A stretch of 33,992 nucleotides of DNA. Origin: an uncultured Schlesneria sp. Its GTDB lineage: Bacteria > Planctomycetota > Planctomycetia > Planctomycetales > Planctomycetaceae. The notes under the pieces are model-generated. The model was not told where the DNA came from and did not search any database. It saw only the letters and a program-made list of their open reading frames with translations. Below are positions 8,997 through 16,810 of this stretch, piece after piece. The stretch covers positions 1 through 33,992 of the forward strand of contig CAIOKO010000160.1 of NCBI GenBank assembly GCA_903858935.1, read 5' to 3'. Position numbers and translations under genes: made by a program. Within the stretch, counting starts at the first letter, position 1. Each line of letters begins with the position of its first letter.

Positions 8997-9686
8997 ATGA
9001 ACCCTGCTCAGCAAGAATTTCGGAAGATTGCGTCTCCTCCTCAAGGCATCGCAATCAGCGGCATTATCTTCGCGGCGTTATACGTTATCAGCCTGGTTCT
9101 GATTCGGCTGGCTACGCCTGCTGATCCGACGGAACCTGGAATTTGGCTGGCGGACCCATTCCGACGCAACTGCATCCGCGCTTCACTGAATCTGGTTCCA
9201 TTTGCCGGCATCGGGTTTCTCTGGTTCATGGCAGCGTTAAGAAGCCACATCGGACTTTATGAAGACCAGGTCTTCGCCACGGTATTTTTTGGCAGCGGCC
9301 TGCTGTTTGTAGGCATGTTGTTCGCCGCCGCAGCGGCTTCCTCAGGGCTGATGGATACATTCGGGAACGGGATTGGCGTTCCACGACAGAGCGAGGCATA
9401 CCATGTCATTCGCGGTCAGGCTTACGCGCTGATGAATACGTTTGGCATACGTATGGCGGCTGTGTTTATGTTTGTTACGTCGACGATCGGGTTGAGGACC
9501 GGTGTCCTCGGTCACAATGTCACTTATTCTGGTTTTGCCGGTGGAATGATTTTGCTTCTAACAATCACCAATTTCGCCTGGATCGCGCTTATTTTTCCGA
9601 CATGGGTGCTCGTCGTAAGCTTAAACATCTTACTGACCGACTTACGCCCAAAGGACGATTACGTCGAGAAGGATCTGTTCACGTGA
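8997..9686 (+). CDS. Uncharacterised multi-pass membrane protein
   Basis: Protein of 229 residues with about five hydrophobic helices, near residues 18-37, 62-82, 94-118, 155-172 and 180-215. I recognise no characterised family. The ATG follows GAGG at 8988-8991 with suitable spacing. Its stop overlaps the GTG start of the DUF2252 gene in a GTGA arrangement, indicating translational coupling. Position between a GH13 enzyme and a DUF2252 protein suggests a shared regulon, but nothing in the sequence gives a biochemical role. Confidence 0.75.
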   Translation: MNPAQQEFRKIASPPQGIAISGIIFAALYVISLVLIRLATPADPTEPGIWLADPFRRNCIRASLNLVPFAGIGFLWFMAALRSHIGLYEDQVFATVFFGSGLLFVGMLFAAAAASSGLMDTFGNGIGVPRQSEAYHVIRGQAYALMNTFGIRMAAVFMFVTSTIGLRTGVLGHNVTYSGFAGGMILLLTITNFAWIALIFPTWVLVVSLNILLTDLRPKDDYVEKDLFT

Positions 9687-11104
9687 CAAAAAATAAAAAA
9701 ACATCGCAAAAGAAATCGACGCTGGTTAGTAGCCCTGCGTTTCGATCCCACCCCACGCGTGATGAAGTCTATGAGATAGGGAAGAGCCTGCGCGACAAGT
9801 GCCCGAGACATTCGCATGCCGCCTGGAAGGCGCCTCACCATCGTATTGATCCTTTGGTGATGATGCACGAAGCGAATAGGGGCCGTATGCCGCATCTTGT
9901 TCCCATTCGTCATGGCCGCATGTTGCAGTCGCCGTTTACGTTTTATCGCGGAGCGGCGCTGAATATGGCAGCGGACCTTGCTGGGACGCCTGTAAGCGGC
10001 ATCCAGGTACAGGTTTGTGGTGATTGTCATCTGATGAATTTCGGCTCATATGCAACGCCGGAACGCCGCGTCATTTTCGATATCAATGATTTGGATGAGA
10101 CACTTCCCGCCCCTTGGGAATGGGATGTGAAACGACTTGCAGCCAGCTTCGTACTGGCCTGTCGCGATAATGGCATTAGCGACAATAATGCTCGCGATGC
10201 GGTATTAAATTGTGTGCGGTCTTACCGCAAACGGATGGCGGAATACGCAGAAATGACCGTCCTCGACGTATGGTATGCGAGCATTGATGCGGAAACACTG
10301 ATTCCAACAATCCGAGACGAAGAAGCGCGGGCACGAGCTCAGGAGCGTTTGGCTAAGGCCAGGGAACATAGTGTTCTGGAACATGAGTTTCCCGAACTTG
10401 TGACGACGGCCGGATTTGCCCCGGTGATTCGAGAAAACCCACCTCTGATCTTTCACCAACGAGAACTCGCAGACGAGGGGCACGCCGAGAATGTACAGAA
10501 GGCATTCGCAAGTTATCGCGAATCATTGCAGGAGGATCGACGATTGTTGCTCGACCGGTTTAAGGTCATGGATATTGCGATCAAAGTTGTCGGAGTGGGA
10601 AGCGTCGGAACTTATTGCGGAATCATGTTGATGATGGCAAGCGAACATGATCCTCTATTCCTGCAGATCAAGCAGGCACGTCCGTCAGTCCTTGAGGCCT
10701 TTACCGCGAAAAGTCCGCATGACAACGAAGGTCAGCGAGTCGTGCATGGTTGCCGGATGTTGCAATCAGCGAGCGATCTTTTTTTGGGCTGGACCGTCGG
10801 AGAGCTTGGACGGCATTACTACATCCGCCAGTTGAAAGACATGAAGATCAAACCGATCGTCGAGATCTTCACTCCAAGTGTGATGCTGCAATATGCGGAA
10901 CTTTGTGGATGGACGTTAGCACACGCACATGCGCGTTCTGGCGAGCCACTAAAAATCAGCGGCTATCTGGGTAAAGGAGACAAATTCGATTTGGCAATCG
11001 CCGATTTCTCTATGGCTTACGCAGATCAGTGCGAACAAGATCACGATGTTCTGATGAAATCCGTGCGATCCGGCAAGCTAGAGATCTTTATCGAAGAGCG
11101 ATAA
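9683..11104 (+). CDS. DUF2252 family kinase-like protein
   Basis: Protein of 473 residues in the DUF2252 family, which is related to aminoglycoside-phosphotransferase/protein-kinase folds. Family landmarks are F-Y-R-G near residue 93, GDCHLMNFG (113-121, resembling a catalytic loop), FDINDLDE (132-139, a possible metal-binding segment), WDVKRLAASF (147-156) and the C-terminal ELCGWTLAHAHARSG. The frame is open back to 9602, but a GTG at 9683 is chosen: AAGGA at 9669-9673 sits nine bases upstream, and the start overlaps the previous stop by the classical GTGA. The substrate of DUF2252 proteins is not known to me. The co-transcribed GH13 enzyme hints at carbohydrate metabolism, but this is only context. 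Confidence 0.9.
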   Translation: MTKNKKTSQKKSTLVSSPAFRSHPTRDEVYEIGKSLRDKCPRHSHAAWKAPHHRIDPLVMMHEANRGRMPHLVPIRHGRMLQSPFTFYRGAALNMAADLAGTPVSGIQVQVCGDCHLMNFGSYATPERRVIFDINDLDETLPAPWEWDVKRLAASFVLACRDNGISDNNARDAVLNCVRSYRKRMAEYAEMTVLDVWYASIDAETLIPTIRDEEARARAQERLAKAREHSVLEHEFPELVTTAGFAPVIRENPPLIFHQRELADEGHAENVQKAFASYRESLQEDRRLLLDRFKVMDIAIKVVGVGSVGTYCGIMLMMASEHDPLFLQIKQARPSVLEAFTAKSPHDNEGQRVVHGCRMLQSASDLFLGWTVGELGRHYYIRQLKDMKIKPIVEIFTPSVMLQYAELCGWTLAHAHARSGEPLKISGYLGKGDKFDLAIADFSMAYADQCEQDHDVLMKSVRSGKLEIFIEER

Positions 11105-11221
11105 GCACAAAAGCGAAATGCGTGGGTAAATGCCCAAGGTCAGCGTCTGTTCTTTTTCGTTTTGCAGTTGTAAACCTGACGGAATGACATAACACCACAG
11201 GTACCGATCCTAAGCAATCTA

Positions 11222-11551
11222 TCATGCGGTTGATTTGACATTGTCCGGCTGCGGATTTGTCTTAGACGAGGTACTCGTGCAATCTGTTGACGTTAGAACT
11301 TTTGTCAAACACCTGCCGACCCAGACCCCTGCACCGAATCCCATAAGCGTACCGCAGACGAGCAGCTTGGTTTCTCGATCGAGAAACGAAAGACTGCGAT
11401 CGGCGACAAAGTTCACTGCTGTCAATAAAGCCAGAGTCAGGACAAGACCCAACAGCAACCCCGGTGTCTGTCGCCAGCGAAATCCGGTTAATTGAAACGA
11501 TTTCGCTTGAGTGTCCAATCGGAATGCATTCTTGTCGTAGTCTTCATTCAT
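11222..11551 (-). CDS. Small two-helix membrane protein
   Basis: Hypothetical protein of 109 residues on the minus strand. The chosen ATG at 11551 is preceded by GGAAGAG six bases upstream, better than the more distal in-frame start at 11593. The first 30 residues are polar, followed by two hydrophobic helices (about 34-53 and 65-85), and the C-terminal 25 residues are rich in Ser/Thr and probably disordered. No family is recognised. It converges on the DUF2252 gene with a 117 bp gap and diverges from the fasciclin gene. Confidence 0.6.
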   Translation of the reverse strand: MNEDYDKNAFRLDTQAKSFQLTGFRWRQTPGLLLGLVLTLALLTAVNFVADRSLSFLDRETKLLVCGTLMGFGAGVWVGRCLTKVLTSTDCTSTSSKTNPQPDNVKSTA

Positions 11552-11875
11552 GGTGACTCTTCCAGTTTGCTTTAACGTTCGTCGATCATGCAACGTCGAT
11601 CGTTCCGTTGCGGATCACAAAAATGAGCAACTTTGTCAACGAAATTCGGCGATCACCGCCGCCCTGTCCTGATCAGAACTCATGCTCATTTATAAAGAAC
11701 TCATGAAGACGGGATTGGGTGTGTTCACTCGGAATTGGATATTTCTCGTTTTTCTTAAAAATCGGAGTTAATCATCCCTCCCGGCTGCGGTACTTAACCT
11801 GTCGAATGATTTGAACGGTTTTGGTGATCGTTCGTTGTTCGCGTGCAACTGGACGTTCAGAGTTTGGAGATCGTA
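11552..11875. other. Divergent intergenic region, no gene seen
   Basis: About 320 bp between the start of the small minus-strand membrane protein and the start of the FAS1 gene. It must hold the promoters for both divergent genes. No convincing -35/-10 pair, operator palindrome or small RNA could be assigned by eye. The AT-rich stretch at about 11735-11765 is the most promoter-like part. Confidence 0.4.
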
Positions 11876-12919
11876 ATGATTCGTCGATTGATTTGTGGCA
11901 TGGCCGCTGCGGCTTTCGTAGTGACATCTTCGGTGGGTACCTTCGCTCAAGGGACATCGGGAAAAGATATTGTAACTACGGCCGTCGAGGCTGGATCGTT
12001 CAAGACGCTGGTTGCAGCTGTGAAAGCTGCTGGATTAGTGGAGACCCTGCAGGGTAAAGGTCCATTTACTGTGTTCGCTCCAACTGATGAAGCGTTCGCC
12101 AAGTTACCTGCTGGCACCGTTGAGACGTTATTAAAGCCAGAAAACAAGCAGAAACTGATTTCGATCCTGACCTATCACGTTGTCGCGGGGAAGGTTCTGG
12201 CAGCCGATGTGGTGAAGCTGAATGCAGCTCCCACAGTGAACGGCCAGCGGGTCGATATCAAGGTGGATGGTGCCAAAGTGAAGGTCGACCAGGCAAACGT
12301 GGTCGCGACTGACATCGTGACCTCAAACGGCGTGATTCACGTCATCGATCAAGTCATTCTCCCATCGTCAGACGATCTCGTGACGACCGCTGATAAGGCG
12401 GGAACTTTCAAAACATTGATCGCTGCCGCGAAAGCTGCTGGTCTAGCCCCCGTGTTAACTGGCGACCAACCTTTGACAGTCTTCGCCCCAACCGACGCAG
12501 CCTTCGCAAAGCTCCCAGTAGGTACTGTTGAAACACTGTTGAAACCTGAAAACAAAGATAAGCTTGCCGCAATTTTGAAATTCCACGTCGTACCCGGACG
12601 CATGTATTCCAATGATGTTCTGGCCAAGAAAGAGTTGAAAACGGTTCAGGGTGGAACTTTAACTGCCGCTGTGAAGGACGGAGTGGCATCTATCAATGGA
12701 GCTGTCCTCGTTGCGACAGACATCGACGCTTCAAACGGAGTCATTCACGTGATCGACACCGTCCTGTTGCCACCACCCGCACCGGCAAAGGGGGCTCAGA
12801 TCATACATCCTGCTCCACAATATGTGAATGTACATCCTGCACCTCAGTACGGGAGTTATGTCTGTCCGCAGACCGGTCGCGTCATCACCTACCAGATGCA
12901 AACTGCTCATCGTCGGTAG
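11876..12919 (+). CDS. Secreted protein with two tandem fasciclin (FAS1) domains
   Basis: Exported protein of 347 residues. The ATG at 11876 is chosen because TTGGAGA lies just upstream and the following 24 residues form a signal peptide (MIRRL, then a hydrophobic run ending T-F-A-Q). Two FAS1 domains follow, at about 31-163 and 168-299, each with [15 protein letters not shown]-type H1 motifs and the C-terminal HVID-x-V-(I/L)-LP motif. FAS1 domains mediate adhesion between cells, to matrix or to polysaccharide. A proline/histidine-rich tail with two HPAPQY copies (311-316 and 320-325) ends the protein. The domains are similar enough in sequence to indicate an internal duplication. The gene stands alone with its own terminator. 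Confidence 0.93.
   Translation: MIRRLICGMAAAAFVVTSSVGTFAQGTSGKDIVTTAVEAGSFKTLVAAVKAAGLVETLQGKGPFTVFAPTDEAFAKLPAGTVETLLKPENKQKLISILTYHVVAGKVLAADVVKLNAAPTVNGQRVDIKVDGAKVKVDQANVVATDIVTSNGVIHVIDQVILPSSDDLVTTADKAGTFKTLIAAAKAAGLAPVLTGDQPLTVFAPTDAAFAKLPVGTVETLLKPENKDKLAAILKFHVVPGRMYSNDVLAKKELKTVQGGTLTAAVKDGVASINGAVLVATDIDASNGVIHVIDTVLLPPPAPAKGAQIIHPAPQYVNVHPAPQYGSYVCPQTGRVITYQMQTAHRR
11966..12772 (+). repeat. Intragenic tandem duplication of the FAS1 domain
   Basis: Two units, about 11966-12364 and 12377-12772, encode near-parallel FAS1 domains. The clearest match is [14 protein letters not shown] at about 12116-12157 against [14 protein letters not shown] at about 12526-12567; another is [15 protein letters not shown] against [15 protein letters not shown]. 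The DNA is also similar, though synonymous sites have diverged, so the duplication is not very recent. Confidence 0.85.
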
Positions 12920-13227
12920 ACCCCACCGAGTGCGTGCCGTGTTCATGCACACGATGGATTCAGACCTTCAATCAAGGCATGGAACCACTTGGTTCCATGC
13001 CTTGATCTTTTAAATGTCGTTGGACCCGTTGATTTCATAAGGACTTGAAAACGACGAGGTGAGCTGGCCAACGCACGAACGATAACCCTATTCTGAACCA
13101 ATCGTCCGACGCGCATCAGCCGGTTGTGCCGTCATGAGTGCTTACACCTCCCGGCCCATCTGGGCCCATTTACTAACAACAAATTCCGATTGGAAAGCGT
13201 TTTTTCAGAGACTTACGCGACCAGAAG
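12920..13227. other. Intergenic region after the FAS1 gene
   Basis: About 310 bp. It holds the strong terminator described separately (12971-13011). Downstream, near 13153-13169, is a short GGCCCAT direct repeat separated by CTG, which can also fold as a weak hairpin. The promoter of the membrane-protein gene at 13228 should lie in the remaining 200 bp, but no clear -35/-10 pair is visible. Confidence 0.4.
12971..13011 (+). terminator. Rho-independent terminator of the FAS1 gene
   Basis: Perfect 17-base inverted repeat: 12971-12987 pairs with 12990-13006, separated by only two bases, so in practice about 15 pairs close a loop of six. CTTTT follows. It lies 50 bp after the FAS1 stop codon. 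The near-perfect symmetry could also terminate transcription arriving on the minus strand. Confidence 0.88.
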
Positions 13228-14223
13228 ATGTTAGAAGCAGTGTTTGCGACACGTCTTGCCGCGAAAGTGAATGACCACATGACTCACACTGAACATGCTC
13301 GATCGATTACCAATTCACGCGCCGTGGTTGGGTCTGCAGACTATGACAGCCAGACGATCAACTTCCCCAACTCCGTGGGCGTTTCATTTTTTAATACCAA
13401 ACTTCTCGGAACCTTCCGCCTCTCGCTTGTGATTGGCGGGATATTGATTGCAAGTGGCCTTTACCATCTTGTGCTGTTGTGGGTAACAAGCGCTGACTGG
13501 TCAGGACCAGTATCGCTACGGAAGCCAGGGCTTTTCGGAGTTTCTGCCGGAATGACCGTCTGGTCGATCGCCTGGATTTTCACCCAGCTTGTTCCTCGCC
13601 GCAACGACCGACTTTCTGCCTCTCTGATGTCTGTTGGCCTGCTTCTAGAAGTGGGATTGATTACCATGCAACAGTGGCGCGGAGTCCCCTCGCACTTCAA
13701 TCGTGCGACCCCTTTCGATGCCACGATCGAGTCGATCATGCTTGGATTGATCCTGCTCGTTACAGTTGGGATTTGCTGGCTATGTATCAGATCACGCCAA
13801 CTTTTGCCGATGCCTGAGTCGCGAGCACTTTCCCTCCGCGCTGGCTTGTGGCTGACTCTCTTTTCATGCGGATTAGGCTTCCTGATCACAATCGCAGGCC
13901 AAATCAATCTCGCTGCAGGCCTGCCACCTGAAACCTGGGGTAAAGCGGGTGTCCTGAAATACCCTCATGGGGCCGCGCTGCATGCGATTCAGGCTCTACC
14001 GCTGTTGTCTCTGTTGCTTCAAAGTTGGCGAGTTTACCAAGCCGCATTTCTAGTTCGATTGGCCGTTGAAGCCCAGGTGCTCTTTTTGACGTTTGCTGTT
14101 TGGCAAACCACAAGCGGTCGCGAGAGATTGGATATTGACCTGACGGGTGTCGCCGTGCTGACGGTCGCCGCGTTCCTGATTGCTTTTATCGGTAGAAGCT
14201 GGCCTTTTGCGGACCGATCTTAA
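13228..14223 (+). CDS. Uncharacterised eight-helix membrane protein
   Basis: Protein of up to 331 residues with a polar N-terminal region (about 60 residues) and eight predicted hydrophobic helices, beginning with SLVIGGILIASGLYHLVLLWV and ending with LTGVAVLTVAAFLIAFIG. No family is recognised and no charged residues suggesting a specific activity are obvious. The start is uncertain: ATG 13228 and the in-frame ATG 13279 are both possible, and neither has a strong ribosome binding site. The 3' end overlaps the convergent ThuA-like gene by 38 bp. Confidence 0.72.
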   Translation: MLEAVFATRLAAKVNDHMTHTEHARSITNSRAVVGSADYDSQTINFPNSVGVSFFNTKLLGTFRLSLVIGGILIASGLYHLVLLWVTSADWSGPVSLRKPGLFGVSAGMTVWSIAWIFTQLVPRRNDRLSASLMSVGLLLEVGLITMQQWRGVPSHFNRATPFDATIESIMLGLILLVTVGICWLCIRSRQLLPMPESRALSLRAGLWLTLFSCGLGFLITIAGQINLAAGLPPETWGKAGVLKYPHGAALHAIQALPLLSLLLQSWRVYQAAFLVRLAVEAQVLFLTFAVWQTTSGRERLDIDLTGVAVLTVAAFLIAFIGRSWPFADRS

Positions 14224-15250
14224 GTCTCTTGTATTCAAAGCCACTCTCTGGCGGATGATATTCGCCAACAATCTGCATGTTGGAATTCGGATTGATCTTA
14301 GTCTCCATCTTCAAACACCAGTAGATGGCATTCACAGTTAAACGACGAAGACCTTCACTCTTAAAATCCTGAGCACTCCCCATCGTGACATGAAACACTC
14401 GCGATGTCAGGCCATTATTGCCGGTCCAGGCTTTGGCCCAGGCGACGGGAAGTGGCACAAGCTCCGAATTGACCGCGTCATCGTGCCGACGTCCCATCAA
14501 AGGTTGTCCGTCAACCAATGGCGTGCAGTCTTCGGGCAGGCGGCCTCCTTCTTTGAACGTGCGATACACATCCGAAGTCCCCCAGATGTCGTTAACTCCA
14601 TTCAAAACAGGATGACTTCTGTTTTGTTCGACGATGATTCCACGAGTCGAATCCTGCTGCCAGCGACCGTGATGGTTCCGAAACGAACCACCAAGAATGT
14701 TTTCACCAAAATCGATTCTCTTGCCATTAACACGATAGTCAAAGTCGATAAAGCCATGATTGGCGGTGCGGATGCCAACGATCGGTTTTCCTGAATCCAG
14801 GTAACGATAAATGTGTTGAAGTTGCTCCGGCGGTAAAGAAATGAGTCGGCTGAAAAGAATCAGAAGGTCGCACTTCTCGAGATACTCAAGGCCGGGAATG
14901 TTGTGTGTCACCGACTTGTCTTCCCATCGAATCTTTTGAGTCGGATCAACCTCATTGTTCTGATTTAAACAGAAAAGAACGGTACAGTGAAATCCGTGAC
15001 GCTTTGACAACAACTTCGCCAGCATGGGCATCGAATATTCGCTGCGGTATTCCTGATCGGCAGCGACCAGAATGATCTGCCTGCCTTCGCCAGGCCCGTT
15101 TTCACCAGAATAGGTCAGCCAGAACGGACTTTCGGGGACAGGATGATCCGACGCGAGCAATCGGTGAACATCCCCGATATTCACAAACCTCAGGGCAATC
15201 ACGAACAGGATCCATGTCGTCAGACGGGCTGATGAATTCGCCGAGAACAT
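14186..15250 (-). CDS. Secreted ThuA-like protein
   Basis: Protein of 354 residues with an N-terminal hydrophobic export segment (about 10-24) and a ThuA-like domain (about 55-310), a glutamine-amidotransferase-like fold named after a trehalose-utilisation protein. Recognised features are the opening strand RQIILVAADQEYRSEYSMPMLAKLL, the CDLLILFSRLISLPPEQLQ segment, the turn KPIVGIRTANHGF, and the late RVFHVTMGS-x-QDF. A cysteine nucleophile is not evident at the expected turn, as is usual for ThuA-like proteins. GAGGAT lies upstream of the ATG. The gene is the last of a minus-strand series, 54 bp after the propeller gene. ThuA-like domains are frequent in secreted planctomycete proteins with c-type haems; a sugar-related role is inferred. 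Confidence 0.87.
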   Translation of the reverse strand: MFSANSSARLTTWILFVIALRFVNIGDVHRLLASDHPVPESPFWLTYSGENGPGEGRQIILVAADQEYRSEYSMPMLAKLLSKRHGFHCTVLFCLNQNNEVDPTQKIRWEDKSVTHNIPGLEYLEKCDLLILFSRLISLPPEQLQHIYRYLDSGKPIVGIRTANHGFIDFDYRVNGKRIDFGENILGGSFRNHHGRWQQDSTRGIIVEQNRSHPVLNGVNDIWGTSDVYRTFKEGGRLPEDCTPLVDGQPLMGRRHDDAVNSELVPLPVAWAKAWTGNNGLTSRVFHVTMGSAQDFKSEGLRRLTVNAIYWCLKMETKINPNSNMQIVGEYHPPESGFEYKRLKIGPQKASFYR

Positions 15251-15304
15251 TCCATATCCTCATAAATCAAAAGTTTTTTTCATTCGTCAGCGAAGCGACG
15301 GATA

Positions 15305-16810
15305 TTATGGGGGTGGAATTTCATTCACTGTGTAGTACGCATTGCGATGAAGCAGTTCGTCTCCATCCCGGGATCGGAGACTTACCAAATCAAATTCGTA
15401 GACAAATCCCTGAGTCAGCTTGTCCAGAACGATATTTGCTGAAAGCCCGTCCTTAGCCAGCGACACCTTTTTCACGTCAGACTTGAACCGATCGACTTCC
15501 GGACCTCCATACCCACCGTGATAAGGATGGGTAAACGCTGACACCAGATATGAGTCTGGTGAGTTCCCTGTCGCGAGGTCGGCAGGCTTGGTGAACGTGA
15601 GCTTGAATCCATCTGGCTCAATGGTGATCCGGTTAATCTCGAAGGGCATCTTGCCACTCCAGTCGACACGTTCCAGTGCGAACGGCTTGATCCCTCGTAC
15701 TGGCCAGCCACGATTTGTCCCTCCGCAAAGCAACTTGCCTTCCGGAGTAAACTCGACATTCACAATTCCGGTGGAAAGCCCCTCTCGAAACGGATAACAG
15801 GCTCCCTGCCAGACTCCGTTGACCTGTTCCGTCGTTGAGCGCATCAGGATCGAAAGAGTGTAATCTCCGAGAAACATCTGGTTTTCAAACGGGCCGAATT
15901 TACCCCGTGTCATATTTACCGTGAAAGCCGTAATCGACCTCCCCATTCGAACGTAGGGAAATATCACGGCATAGGGGACCAGTTGCTTCACGTGTTTACG
16001 CTCAGTGACGATCCGAGTTCCTGATTTCGGGGTTTCCGGCACAGGCCCTAGCTCGGATGCGAATTTGTACCATTCGAAACTGGCGGGATGGCCATGAAAG
16101 CTGTTTGGTAAGACCGCTTTCAAACTGCATGAACAATTCCACGGCCCCTGGCTTTCAACATAAAACAGAGAGCCGTGTTCATCAAATCCAATGCCACCGG
16201 GGCTGCGCAGACCACTGGCAAACGCGGTCGATTTTCCTTCGGGCGAAATCTTCATGATGAAGCCACGGTTCAAGGCATGAGAATAATAGGACTCTGACAA
16301 TCCGAGCGCGACATACTGGTTCCCTTCAGCGTCAAGTTTCGAGCCGAAGGCATATTCATGGTAATTGGCATAACCCCAGGCGTCCGAGATCGTTTCGAAC
16401 CTGTCAGCGACACCGTCTTTGTCTGTATCGATGACTCGAGTCACTTCGCAGCTTTGGGTCACGCGGAACGCATTGTCTTTCCAAGTGAGACCGAAAATCT
16501 CGTCCAGGCCCGTCGCGAATAAATGAAACGATGGGTTTGGTTTTGCTCCATCGATTCCGTCAATGAGATAGATCTCACCATGACGTGTTCCAACAGCGAC
16601 TCGTTGATCAGGCAGGACAGCAAAGGCCCCGGCTTCAATAACCGTATCTGGAGGTAGTGGAATGTTGACGATCGGATAGAATTCGCGCTCTCGTTCTTCG
16701 GTTCCCCATCGATCACCAACCTCCTCTGCGCGCACAGCACTGAGACCTGCTGTGACGATCAGGACTAGAAGCACGAGTCGTAAAAAATGACTACTTCTCA
16801 AGCGGCTCAT
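15305..16810 (-). CDS. Secreted beta-propeller (NHL/glucose-dehydrogenase-like) protein
   Basis: Exported protein of 501 residues. The signal peptide covers about residues 1-28 (RLVLLVLIVTAGLSAVRAEE). A repeated pattern typical of six-bladed propellers of the soluble glucose/sorbosone dehydrogenase and NHL type runs from about 55 to 385: V-L-P-D-Q-R-V-A-V-G-T-R-H-G-E-I-Y, ITRVIDTDKDGVADRF-like loops (DTDKDGVAD, a calcium-binding type turn), SGLRSPGGIGFDEHGSLFYVE and VEFTPEGKLLCGGTNRGW. A C-terminal beta domain (about 390-495) follows. The start overlaps the end of the upstream five-haem cytochrome gene by 20 bp, implying translational coupling and a shared pathway. Sugar or alcohol oxidation feeding the cytochrome is a reasonable hypothesis, but no cofactor ligand can be fixed by eye. 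Confidence 0.87.
   Translation of the reverse strand: MSRLRSSHFLRLVLLVLIVTAGLSAVRAEEVGDRWGTEEREREFYPIVNIPLPPDTVIEAGAFAVLPDQRVAVGTRHGEIYLIDGIDGAKPNPSFHLFATGLDEIFGLTWKDNAFRVTQSCEVTRVIDTDKDGVADRFETISDAWGYANYHEYAFGSKLDAEGNQYVALGLSESYYSHALNRGFIMKISPEGKSTAFASGLRSPGGIGFDEHGSLFYVESQGPWNCSCSLKAVLPNSFHGHPASFEWYKFASELGPVPETPKSGTRIVTERKHVKQLVPYAVIFPYVRMGRSITAFTVNMTRGKFGPFENQMFLGDYTLSILMRSTTEQVNGVWQGACYPFREGLSTGIVNVEFTPEGKLLCGGTNRGWPVRGIKPFALERVDWSGKMPFEINRITIEPDGFKLTFTKPADLATGNSPDSYLVSAFTHPYHGGYGGPEVDRFKSDVKKVSLAKDGLSANIVLDKLTQGFVYEFDLVSLRSRDGDELLHRNAYYTVNEIPPP

Noticed and set aside
11108-11164. Imperfect inverted repeat (CAAAAGCGAAA and TTTCGTTTTG) between the convergent genes at 11104 and 11222
   Set aside because: A/T-rich arms with a bulge and a loop over 30 bases would be unstable; a bidirectional terminator is possible but not supported.
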